This document shows positions 1-6,271 of a DNA stretch of 11,376 nucleotides, piece after piece. The DNA comes from Gammaproteobacteria bacterium (GTDB lineage Bacteria > Pseudomonadota > Gammaproteobacteria > UBA5335). The stretch lies in contig WOZT01000133.1 of NCBI GenBank assembly GCA_011620145.1, positions 1 to 11,376 on the forward strand, read 5' to 3'. A model generated the notes under the pieces. That model made no database searches. It saw only the letters and a program-made list of their open reading frames with translations, and had not been told where the DNA came from. Positions within the stretch are counted from its first letter, which is position 1, and each line of letters begins with the position of its first letter. Both the position numbers and the translations under genes were made by a program.

Positions 1-110
1 GCATCGGCGCGGTGCTGAGCAAGGTGCTGGTGCTGGGGCTGATCATCCTGTTCATCCAACGCCGTCCGCAGGGCCTGTTTGCCTTGCGCGGCCGCTCCGC
101 GGAGGCATGA
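1..110 (+). CDS. urtB: Urea ABC transporter permease UrtB, C-terminal end (partial)
   Basis: Only the last 35 codons and the TGA stop (108-110) are inside the window; the reading frame begins at base 3. The visible peptide is a hydrophobic helix (VLVLGLIILFI) followed by a basic tail with RRPQGLFALRGR. This is the typical end of UrtB/LivH-type permeases, where the last membrane helix leads into a short cytoplasmic tail. UrtB pairs with UrtC to form the membrane channel for urea uptake. The assignment to UrtB rather than LivH rests on the downstream urtC, urtD and urtE, since the fragment alone cannot separate them. urtC begins 4 bases after the stop, so the genes are surely co-transcribed. 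The 5' part, and presumably urtA, lie left of the window. Confidence 0.85.
   Translation, partial: IGAVLSKVLVLGLIILFIQRRPQGLFALRGRSAEA
101..105 (+). promoter_or_regulatory. Ribosome binding site of urtC (GGAGG)
   Basis: A perfect GGAGG lies inside the last codons of urtB, 9 bases before the ATG at 115. It decides the urtC start: the same frame is open further upstream to a TTG at 79, but that would overlap urtB by 32 bases and has no comparable Shine-Dalgarno sequence. Confidence 0.7.
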
Positions 111-114
111 GCTG

Positions 115-1251
115 ATGACCGTATTCAGTCATTCCGTCGCGGGCGCCTTGCCCGGCGCCTCGGATTCGATCCGTCCGATGATCTTTGGCCCGCGGGGCTG
201 GGCGATATTCGGGACGGTGGTGGTGTTGCTGGCGGGCGGGATTCCCCTGCTCAATCTGATCCTGCCGGTAGACAGCCCGCTGCATGTGCCCGACTACCTC
301 ATTCCCCTGCTGGGCAAGTTCGCCTGCTACGCCCTGGTGGCGCTGGCCATGGACCTGATCTGGGGCTATTGCGGCATCCTGAGCCTGGGCCACGGCGTGT
401 TCTTCGCCCTGGGTGGCTACATCATGGGCATGCACCTGAGTCTGTCCGCAGCCCAAGCCGGGCTCTACCGCACGGCGTTTCCGCCCTTCATGGAGTTCAT
501 GCAGCGCGACAGCCTGCCGTGGTTCTGGGCCGGCTTCGGCCATCCGGCCTGGGCGCTGCTGATGCTCTTGCTGGTGCCCGGTCTGCTCGCCTTCGGTTTC
601 GGTTACCTGGCGTTTCGTTCGCGTATCAAGGGGGTCTACTTCTCCATCATCACGCAAGCCCTCACCTATGCCGCGATGCTGCTGTTCTTCCTGAACGAGA
701 CCGGCCTTGGCGGCAACAATGGGCTGACCGACTTCAAGATTCTGCTGGGATTTTCGCTGCAGGAGCCCACGACACGCGCGGCACTCTACGGCATCACGGT
801 GGCGAGCGTGGCCGCTGCCTATGTGCTGTGTCGCTACCTGGTGCGTGCCAAGGTGGGCCGGGTACTGGTAGGGGTGCGTGATGCCGAGAACCGGCTGATG
901 TTCCTGGGCTACAACCCACTGCACTACAAACTGTTCGTGTGGACGCTGTCGGCCTTGCTGTGTGCCATTGCCGGCGCGCTCTATGTCCCCCAGGTGGGCA
1001 TCATCAATCCCGGCGAACTGCAGCCGGCCAATTCCATCGAAATGGCCATCTGGGTTGCAGTGGGCGGACGCGGTACGCTGGTCGGCGCCATGCTCGGCGC
1101 GCTGGTCATCAACGGGGCCAAAAGCTGGCTCACGGCGGCGTACCCGGATTTGTGGCTGTTCTTCCTGGCGGCCCTGTTCATTGCGGTGACGCTGTGGCTG
1201 CCCGGCGGTTTGCTGAGTCTGCTCAATGGACGGCGGGGAGGGAAAGCCTGA
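115..1251 (+). CDS. urtC: Urea ABC transporter permease UrtC
   Basis: This is a 378-residue inner-membrane protein of the LivM/UrtC permease family. With UrtB it forms the transmembrane channel that passes urea from the periplasmic binding protein UrtA to the cytoplasm, powered by UrtD and UrtE. After a short hydrophilic N-terminus there are hydrophobic segments at about residues 28-50, 67-83, 86-108, 144-165, 222-243, 274-292, 310-335 and 344-362. The family motif GYCGILSLGHG (84-94) is present, followed by FALGGYIMGM. The cytoplasmic loop with GVRDAENRLMFLGY (253-266) corresponds to the region that contacts the ATPases. The length and the hydrophilic insert at about 110-140 fit UrtC. The ATG at 115 is preferred because GGAGG sits 9 bases upstream. 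The stop overlaps the urtD start (ATGA-type junction, one shared base). Confidence 0.93.
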   Translation: MTVFSHSVAGALPGASDSIRPMIFGPRGWAIFGTVVVLLAGGIPLLNLILPVDSPLHVPDYLIPLLGKFACYALVALAMDLIWGYCGILSLGHGVFFALGGYIMGMHLSLSAAQAGLYRTAFPPFMEFMQRDSLPWFWAGFGHPAWALLMLLLVPGLLAFGFGYLAFRSRIKGVYFSIITQALTYAAMLLFFLNETGLGGNNGLTDFKILLGFSLQEPTTRAALYGITVASVAAAYVLCRYLVRAKVGRVLVGVRDAENRLMFLGYNPLHYKLFVWTLSALLCAIAGALYVPQVGIINPGELQPANSIEMAIWVAVGGRGTLVGAMLGALVINGAKSWLTAAYPDLWLFFLAALFIAVTLWLPGGLLSLLNGRRGGKA

Positions 1252-2084
1252 TGCGCCTGCCGGCTTGGCTACAGAATCGTACCGCCGTCGAGGCCGCCCC
1301 GCCGCCCCGCGACCTGGCGCATCGCCTCGAGACGGGTCGTGGCGTGATCCTCTATATGGAAGGCGTGAGCGTCAGCTTCGATGGCTTCAAGGCGCTGAAT
1401 GATCTCTCGCTCTATATCGATGAGGGGGAGTTGCGCTGCATCATCGGCCCCAATGGCGCGGGCAAGTCCACCATGATGGATGTCATCACCGGCAAGACCC
1501 GCCCGGATACGGGCAGCGTGTGGTTCGGCCAGACGCTCGACTGTCTGCGCCGCGAACCCTGGGAAATCGCTGCCGCCGGGGTGGGGCGCAAGTTCCAGAA
1601 GCCGACCGTGTTCGAGCAGCTCAGCGTGCTGGAAAACCTGGAAGTGGCGATGCAGGCCGACAAGCGGGTGCGCATCAGTCTGTTCGCCCGCCCCACTCCG
1701 GCGCAGCGACAGCAACTGGACGAAGTGTTGACGCTGATTGGCCTGTCGGGTGAGCGCGATCGCCTGGCCGGTCTCATCTCCCATGGCCAGAAGCAATGGC
1801 TGGAAATCGGCATGCTGTTGATGCAGAACCCGCGCGTGTTGCTGGTGGACGAACCGGTGGCGGGCATGACGCCCGGCGAAGTGGAACGCACGGCGGAGTT
1901 GCTCAATGCCCTGGCGGGCAAGCATTCCGTGATCGTGGTGGAGCATGACATGGCCTTCGTGCGCGCCATCGCTCGCAAGGTGACGGTGCTGCACCAGGGC
2001 AGCGTGCTGGCGGAAGGCAGCATGGATCAGGTCCAGGCCGATCCGCGTGTCCAGGAAGTCTACCTGGGCGAGGTGGTGGCATGA
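1251..2084 (+). CDS. urtD: Urea ABC transporter ATP-binding protein UrtD
   Basis: This 277-residue cytoplasmic ATPase is one of the two that drive urea import. The ABC domain starts near residue 34: Walker A GPNGAGKST (66-74), Q-loop glutamine Q116 in KFQKPT, signature ISHGQKQWLEIGM (176-188), Walker B VLLVDEP (196-202) and switch histidine H232. The SHGQKQ signature in place of LSGGQ is characteristic of UrtD and argues against LivG. The first 30 or so residues are a proline- and basic-rich extension ahead of the domain. The ATG at 1251 is supported by GGAGGG 8 bases upstream and by overlap with the urtC stop. In-frame alternatives at 1344 (GTG) and 1356 (ATG) would remove the extension. The 3' end overlaps urtE by 4 bases. 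Confidence 0.94.
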   Translation: MRLPAWLQNRTAVEAAPPPRDLAHRLETGRGVILYMEGVSVSFDGFKALNDLSLYIDEGELRCIIGPNGAGKSTMMDVITGKTRPDTGSVWFGQTLDCLRREPWEIAAAGVGRKFQKPTVFEQLSVLENLEVAMQADKRVRISLFARPTPAQRQQLDEVLTLIGLSGERDRLAGLISHGQKQWLEIGMLLMQNPRVLLVDEPVAGMTPGEVERTAELLNALAGKHSVIVVEHDMAFVRAIARKVTVLHQGSVLAEGSMDQVQADPRVQEVYLGEVVA

Positions 2085-2791
2085 GCGCCGCGCCCCTGCT
2101 CCGGCTCGCCGGTCTCAATCAGGCCTATGGGCAAAGCCACATCCTGCATGACATCGACCTGGATGTTCCGGAAGGTTCCTGCACCTGCGTCATGGGGCGC
2201 AACGGCGTGGGCAAGACCACGCTGATGCGGGCCATCATGGGCCAGTTGCCGATTCGCAGCGGCCAGATCCTGTTCGAGGGCAGCAATCTCGCCGGGCAGT
2301 CGGCCTATGAGCGCGCCCGACGCGCCATCGGATTTGTGCCGCAGGGGCGGGAGATCTTCCCGCGCTTGTCGGTGGAGGAGAACCTGCAGATCGGCCTGCC
2401 CGCCGCCCGGGCGCGGGGTCGCGGTATCCCCGAACGCATCTACGAACTGTTTCCGGTGCTGCGCGACATGCGTCTGCGCCGCGGCGGGGATCTTTCGGGA
2501 GGCCAGCAACAACAACTCGCCATTGGCCGCGCGCTGGTGTTGCGGCCCCGCTTGCTGATTCTCGATGAACCCACCGAAGGCATCCAGCCCAACATCGTCG
2601 CCGACATCGGCAGCATCATCCGTCGTCTGAATCGCGAGGAGGGTCTGACCGTGGTTTTGGTGGAACAAAAGCTCGCCTTTGCCCGCAGCACGGCCTCCCA
2701 TTTCCATATTCTGGAGCGGGGTCAGGTGGTTGCGGGTGGCATCATCGATGGCCTGACCGACGCCGTGGTGCAGGCTCATCTGAGCGTCTGA
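2081..2791 (+). CDS. urtE: Urea ABC transporter ATP-binding protein UrtE
   Basis: This 236-residue protein is the second ATPase of the urea importer and would act as a pair with UrtD under the UrtB/UrtC channel. Visible motifs are Walker A GRNGVGKTT (39-47), Q-loop VPQGREIFP (86-94), signature LSGGQ (138-142), Walker B LLILDEPTEGIQP (158-170) and the switch region VLVEQKLAF (192-200), with glutamine in place of histidine. That glutamine is usual in the LivF/UrtE branch. EGIQP after Walker B favours UrtE. The start ATG overlaps the urtD stop as ATGA, with GAGG 7 bases upstream, so translation is probably coupled. It is the last gene of the operon, followed within 4 bases by a hairpin. No urease gene is in the window. 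Confidence 0.94.
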   Translation: MSAAPLLRLAGLNQAYGQSHILHDIDLDVPEGSCTCVMGRNGVGKTTLMRAIMGQLPIRSGQILFEGSNLAGQSAYERARRAIGFVPQGREIFPRLSVEENLQIGLPAARARGRGIPERIYELFPVLRDMRLRRGGDLSGGQQQQLAIGRALVLRPRLLILDEPTEGIQPNIVADIGSIIRRLNREEGLTVVLVEQKLAFARSTASHFHILERGQVVAGGIIDGLTDAVVQAHLSV

Positions 2792-2794
2792 ACG

Positions 2795-2825
2795 GCGGCC
2801 TCTGAATCGCGTCTTCAAAGGCCGC
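2795..2825 (+). terminator. Hairpin between convergent urtE and methyltransferase gene
   Basis: The arms at 2795-2806 and 2814-2825 can pair over 12 positions with a single C/A mismatch, around a 7-base loop (2807-2813). The outer six pairs are GCGGCC/GGCCGC. It starts 3 bases after the urtE stop and ends 14 bases before the stop of the opposing methyltransferase gene. The plus-strand sequence after it is only moderately T-rich (tcttgccctttc) and the minus-strand flank is not. It may therefore be a weak intrinsic terminator or an mRNA 3'-end stabiliser. Its position favours a transcript-end role. Confidence 0.5.
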
Positions 2826-2839
2826 TCTTGCCCTTTCGG

Positions 2840-3706
2840 TCAGGCAGGCTTGCGGGCCTGGAAAATCCCGTAGTGCCACAGGCCCTGGTTGAGCGCTTTC
2901 CACTGGCGGTGCACGGCACGAATGTTGCCGTCCTGGGCCTTGGTTCGGATGCGCAGGAACATCAACAGCTTGGCGCCCCAGCGCGATAGTACGGCGTACT
3001 GGTAGAGCCGCTTGGCGGAAGGACGGATGTTGTCGCTGGCATCCTGCATGTGGATGTCGGTGAATCCGACCTGTTCCAGCGCCGCCTTGAACGCGCCGCT
3101 GTAGCCGAAGGCCTTGACGCTCCAGCCGGAAGCCCATTCGTCCATGAGTTGCTGCTGTTCAGGGGTATAACGATCGCGGGCGGCGAAGAAGTCCGCCAGG
3201 ATCAGCCGGCCGCCGGGCTTGAGCACGCGATAGGCCTCGCGCACGAAATCGGCCTTGTCCTCGGCGTGGCAGACCGATTCCACTGCCCAGACCACGTCGA
3301 AGCTGGCATCGGGATAGCCCGTCGCGGTGAAGTCGCGCCGCTCGAAGTTCACCTTGTCGGCCACCTTGTGGCGCTGCGCATTTTTGTTTGCTTCATCAAC
3401 CTGGTGGGGGGTGATGGTGATACCGGTGACCCGCGCACCCTTTTCCCGCGCCAGCCAGATGGCGCTGCCGCCCACGCCGCAGCCGGCATCGAGCACGGTG
3501 TCCTGCGCCGTGATGCCGGCGCGCTCGGCCAGAACCTGGTTTTCCCGCAGCAAGGCGTCAGAGACTCCCTTGGTGGTTTCGTCCCAATAGCCAAAGTGCA
3601 GGGCCATGCAGCGGTCCAGCCGCCATAGCATCCGGTAGTCGATCTCGCTCTCATCGTAGTATTTGATGATGGATGCTTCGTAGTCCTTGCTGGTCGGCTG
3701 GCTCAT
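2840..3706 (-). CDS. Class I SAM-dependent methyltransferase, substrate unknown
   Basis: This 288-residue protein has a Rossmann-type methyltransferase domain. Motif I is LDAGCGVGGS (72-81), the post-I segment ARVTGITITP (91-100), motif II SFDVVWAVESVCH (135-147) and motif III LKPGGRLILADFF (162-174). GCGVGG and the sequences around it resemble the gamma-tocopherol and sterol C-24 methyltransferase group, which acts on lipids or small molecules. I cannot deduce the substrate. An N-terminal block (residues 10-42, YYDESEIDYR then ALHFGYWD) precedes the fold, and the C-terminus (about 238-285) is basic and aromatic. There is no signal peptide or membrane segment, so it is probably cytoplasmic. 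The start is set by AAGGAG 6 bases upstream; the frame is open to 3811, but that start would run into oxyR. It lies 79 bases after oxyR on the same strand and converges on urtE. Confidence 0.88.
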   Translation of the reverse strand: MSQPTSKDYEASIIKYYDESEIDYRMLWRLDRCMALHFGYWDETTKGVSDALLRENQVLAERAGITAQDTVLDAGCGVGGSAIWLAREKGARVTGITITPHQVDEANKNAQRHKVADKVNFERRDFTATGYPDASFDVVWAVESVCHAEDKADFVREAYRVLKPGGRLILADFFAARDRYTPEQQQLMDEWASGWSVKAFGYSGAFKAALEQVGFTDIHMQDASDNIRPSAKRLYQYAVLSRWGAKLLMFLRIRTKAQDGNIRAVHRQWKALNQGLWHYGIFQARKPA

Positions 3707-3712
3707 GGCCGG

Positions 3713-3718
3713 CTCCTT
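3713..3718 (-). promoter_or_regulatory. Ribosome binding site of the methyltransferase gene (AAGGAG)
   Basis: On the minus strand AAGGAG lies 6 bases before the ATG at 3706. It selects that start over in-frame ATGs near 3811 and 3808, which would add 35 residues of unrelated composition and overlap the oxyR 3' end. Confidence 0.7.
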
Positions 3719-3739
3719 CTGTCGATCCTTCGGGCGGTC

Positions 3740-3759
3740 AAAATTGCCCGCAAACGGGC
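3740..3759 (-). terminator. Terminator-like hairpin downstream of oxyR
   Basis: Read on the minus strand, GCCCG (3759-3755), a TTTG loop and CGGGC (3750-3746) form a 5-bp all-GC stem, followed by AATTTT (3745-3740). It lies 27 bases after the oxyR stop and 33 bases before the methyltransferase start. The stem is short and the T run interrupted, so it is a weak or partial terminator at best. It could separate the methyltransferase gene from the upstream housekeeping cluster. Confidence 0.35.
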
Positions 3760-3785
3760 GCGATTGCAAGACGATGGCCGCATTT

Positions 3786-4727
3786 TCAGGCGGGTCCGAT
3801 GCTTTCATCAAGATAGGTCACCCCGGGCAATTCGGCGTTGCGAATCGCCTGGCGCAAGATGTCGATCGCAGCCTGCCGGGGAAAACTGCGGCGCCAGGCC
3901 AGGGCCACCCGGCGCTGAGGCGGTTGGCCCTGGAACGGCTTGACCCGCAGCAGGCTCTCCGCCAGTGGGGAGCTCAGCGCCGCCGTGAGGGGCAGCACGC
4001 TCACCCCCAGCCCGCTCGCGACCATTTGGCGCAGGGTTTCCAGGCTGGTGCCCTCGAAACCGCGCAGACGATGGTCTTGGCCGTTGTCCTGGATGCAGTC
4101 GGGGCAAGCCTCGATCACCTGGTTGCGGAAGCAATGGCCTTCTCCCAGCAGCAGCACGTCTTCACCGGCCAGATCCTGCGCGCCAATGGCATCGCGCTCG
4201 CGCCACGGATGCAGGGGCGGGGTGATCACCACAAAAGGCTCGTCATACAGCGCCCAGGTGCGGATCTGAGGGTGATGGAAGGGCAAGGACAGAATGACGA
4301 TATCCAGCGCGCCCTGGCGCAGGCGCTCAGCCAGCACGGCGGTGTAGTTTTCCTCGATCATCAGCGGCATCTCGGGCGCCAGGCGCGTGAGCGGACCGAT
4401 CAGCCGGGGCAGCAGGTAGGGGCCGATGGTGTAGATCGCGCCCAATCGCAGCGGGCCGAGCAAGGGATTCTTGCCTTCCCGGGCAAGCTGCGTGACGACC
4501 TGGGATTCTTCCAGCACGGTGCGGGCCTGCGCGATGATGCGGGCGCCGATGGCGGTCGGTGCGATCTCATTGCGGTTGCGCTCGAACAGTGCCACGCCAA
4601 GCTCATCTTCCAGCTTGCGCACCGCCACGCTCAAGGTCGGCTGGCTGACGAAGCAGCGCTCCGCGGCGCGGCCGAAATGCCGCTCTTGGGCGAGGGCAAC
4701 GATGTAGCGCAGTTCGGTGAGGGTCAT
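3786..4727 (-). CDS. oxyR: OxyR-type peroxide-sensing LysR-family regulator
   Basis: This 313-residue cytoplasmic transcription factor has an N-terminal winged helix-turn-helix (about 1-60, with FGRAAERCFVSQPTLS and KLEDELGVALFER) and a C-terminal sensor domain. The motif GEGHCFRNQVIEAC carries Cys199 and Cys208, the same residue numbers as the peroxide-reactive disulfide pair of E. coli OxyR, and TSLETLRQMVASG (227-239) also matches. By family knowledge, H2O2 oxidises Cys199, a disulfide forms and the protein activates catalase, peroxiredoxin and related genes. Its targets here are not visible. The ATG is 9 bases after the hemF stop and its GAGG Shine-Dalgarno overlaps that stop, which indicates co-transcription with hemF. 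OxyR genes more often sit divergently beside a target, so this placement is somewhat uncommon. Confidence 0.92.
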   Translation of the reverse strand: MTLTELRYIVALAQERHFGRAAERCFVSQPTLSVAVRKLEDELGVALFERNRNEIAPTAIGARIIAQARTVLEESQVVTQLAREGKNPLLGPLRLGAIYTIGPYLLPRLIGPLTRLAPEMPLMIEENYTAVLAERLRQGALDIVILSLPFHHPQIRTWALYDEPFVVITPPLHPWRERDAIGAQDLAGEDVLLLGEGHCFRNQVIEACPDCIQDNGQDHRLRGFEGTSLETLRQMVASGLGVSVLPLTAALSSPLAESLLRVKPFQGQPPQRRVALAWRRSFPRQAAIDILRQAIRNAELPGVTYLDESIGPA

Positions 4728-4736
4728 GCACTTGCC

Positions 4737-5672
4737 TCAGGCCGATTCACCGGCCTCGATCAGCCAGTCCCGCGGGCGCAGGTAATCGCGCGTGAGCACG
4801 GCTTCTGGGCTGTCGGGATCCGCGTGCCAGTCGTAGGTCCAGCGCGCCAGAGGCGGCAACGACATGAGGATGGATTCGGTGCGTCCGCCCGATTGCAGGC
4901 CGAACAGCGTGCCACGGTCATAGACCAGGTTGAACTCCACATAGCGGCCGCGGCGATAGAGCTGGAAGGCCCGCTCGCGTTCGCCATAGGGGGTGTCCTT
5001 GCGGCGCGCCAGGATCGGCGCGTAGGCGGGCCAGAAGTGATCCCCCACTTGGCGCAGCAAGGCGAAACAGCGCTCAAAACCGCCTTCGTTGAGGTCATCG
5101 AAGAAAAGCCCACCCACGCCACGGGTCTCGGCGCGGTGCGGCAGGTAGAAATAGCGATCGCAGGCGCTCTTGAAGCGATCATAGGCATCCGGCGCATAGT
5201 CAGCGCAGGCGGCTCGGGCGGTGCGGTGCCAGTGCAGCACATCCTCGTGCACCGGGTAATACGGGGTGAGATCGAAGCCGCCGCCAAACCACCATATCGA
5301 CGCCGCGTCGGGCCGTTCGGCCACGAACAGGCGCACGTTGGCGTGGGTGGTGGGGACATGGGGATTGCGCGGGTGGAACACCAGCGATACCCCCAGGGCC
5401 TGGAAGGCGCAGCCCGCCAGTTCGGGTCGCTGGGCCGTCGCCGAGGGTGGCAACTGGCCGCCCAGTACATGGGAGAAGTTGATGCCCGCCTGTTCCATCA
5501 CGGCGCCCTCGCTGAGCACGCGGGTCTGTCCGCCGCCGCCCCCGGGCCGGGTCCAGCAATCCTCGCGAAAACGCGCGCCGTCCTCGACGCCTTCCACGGC
5601 AGCGCACAGGCGCGCCTGCAGGTCCAGCAGATAGTTTCGTACCGCTGCGATATCGGGTTGTTGGCTTGTCAT
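4737..5672 (-). CDS. hemF: Oxygen-dependent coproporphyrinogen III oxidase
   Basis: HemF converts coproporphyrinogen III to protoporphyrinogen IX by two O2-dependent decarboxylations in heme synthesis (EC 1.3.3.3). The protein has 311 residues, near the usual length of about 300. Family blocks are in order: [16 protein letters not shown] (56-71), [16 protein letters not shown] (99-114), [14 protein letters not shown] (127-140), [14 protein letters not shown] (187-200) and [15 protein letters not shown] (241-255). The four histidines important in E. coli HemF (96, 106, 145, 175) appear here as H100, H110, H149 and H179 with identical spacing. The start ATG overlaps the tsaC stop (ATGA) and has GAGG 8 bases upstream; the open frame continues to 5879, but only as a shadow of tsaC. 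oxyR follows after 9 bases. Confidence 0.96.
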   Translation of the reverse strand: MTSQQPDIAAVRNYLLDLQARLCAAVEGVEDGARFREDCWTRPGGGGGQTRVLSEGAVMEQAGINFSHVLGGQLPPSATAQRPELAGCAFQALGVSLVFHPRNPHVPTTHANVRLFVAERPDAASIWWFGGGFDLTPYYPVHEDVLHWHRTARAACADYAPDAYDRFKSACDRYFYLPHRAETRGVGGLFFDDLNEGGFERCFALLRQVGDHFWPAYAPILARRKDTPYGERERAFQLYRRGRYVEFNLVYDRGTLFGLQSGGRTESILMSLPPLARWTYDWHADPDSPEAVLTRDYLRPRDWLIEAGESA

Positions 5673-6271
5673 GGCATGGTCCTCGGGGGCGCGCCGGGTC
5701 GCAGGCAGCGTCCGCTGATCAAATCGAAAATGGGTGTGGGGCCGGTCAGATCGCCCAGCGGACCGGGCAACAGCGGTAGCGCGCCAAACGCGCGGCGTAT
5801 GCCCAAAGGTGAGCGGCAGGGCACCCGGCCGCTGCGGTTGGCGCTGGTGGAGACCAGGGCGCCGCCGAAGGCCCGGCACAGAGCCGCCGCCGGTGCATGG
5901 GCCGTCACCCGCATGGCCAAGGTGTTTCGTCCCCCGGTCAACAGCGGGTCGAGTTTCGCTCGGGCGGGCACGATCCAGGTCACCGGCCCCGGCCAGCTCT
6001 GGGTGAGCCGGCTGTGTTGATCTGCGGTCAGCGGGGCCATGAATGGCGCCAATTGAGTCAGGTCCGCCGCCAGGAGGATCAGTCCCTTGTCCGCCCGCCG
6101 TGCCTTGAGCGCCAACAGATGCTGCAGGGCGGTGGGCTGCAGCGGGTCGCAGCCCAGTCCATGGACGCCTTCGGTGGGATAGCCGATCACGGCGCCGGCC
6201 CGCAGCAGTCGCGCCGCCCGGCGCAGTTGCTGCGGGGTCGGCGAGACCGGATCAGCCGGTCGCGCTGGCAT
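5669..6271 (-). CDS. tsaC: Threonylcarbamoyl-AMP synthase TsaC (YrdC/Sua5 family)
   Basis: TsaC makes threonylcarbamoyl-AMP from threonine, bicarbonate and ATP, the first step of the universal t6A37 modification of ANN-decoding tRNAs. The 200-residue protein is a single YrdC domain, close to the 190 residues of E. coli TsaC. Motifs are [16 protein letters not shown] (28-43), [13 protein letters not shown] (56-68), [11 protein letters not shown] (93-103), LAMRVTAH (118-125) and the nucleotide-binding [10 protein letters not shown] (139-148). There is no C-terminal Sua5 domain. The ATG at 6271 lies 20 bases inside the 3' end of topA and I see no good Shine-Dalgarno, so translation probably depends on coupling to topA. 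The stop overlaps the hemF start. The first 12 or so residues are poorly constrained, so the exact start is the least certain part. Confidence 0.93.
   Translation of the reverse strand: MPARPADPVSPTPQQLRRAARLLRAGAVIGYPTEGVHGLGCDPLQPTALQHLLALKARRADKGLILLAADLTQLAPFMAPLTADQHSRLTQSWPGPVTWIVPARAKLDPLLTGGRNTLAMRVTAHAPAAALCRAFGGALVSTSANRSGRVPCRSPLGIRRAFGALPLLPGPLGDLTGPTPIFDLISGRCLRPGAPPRTMP

Noticed and set aside
52..924. A 290-codon minus-strand frame opposite urtC.
   Set aside because: The product is Gln/His/Arg-rich, as expected from the complement of a membrane-protein gene, and urtC on the plus strand is clearly real.
2657..2683. UrtE lacks the usual switch-loop histidine and has glutamine (VLVEQ).
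   Set aside because: Glutamine at this place is normal in the LivF/UrtE branch, so it is not a defect.
1..2791. The operon could be a branched-chain amino acid (Liv) transporter.
   Set aside because: The SHGQKQ signature in the first ATPase, EGIQP in the second and the B-C-D-E gene order fit Urt better.
3739..3772. A possible minus-strand promoter (TTGCAA, 17 bases, CAATTT) before the methyltransferase gene.
   Set aside because: The -10 match is poor (2 of 6) and it coincides with the hairpin, so it cannot be supported.
3707..3811. An N-terminal extension of the methyltransferase to the ATG at 3811.
   Set aside because: It would overlap the oxyR 3' end and include the hairpin region. AAGGAG placed 6 bases before the ATG at 3706 explains the start better.
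3687..6020. A 777-codon open frame on the plus strand opposite oxyR, hemF and tsaC.
   Set aside because: It runs antisense through three well-recognised genes, has low-complexity composition rich in Gln, Arg, Ala and Gly and shows no domain. Long antisense frames are expected in GC-rich coding DNA.
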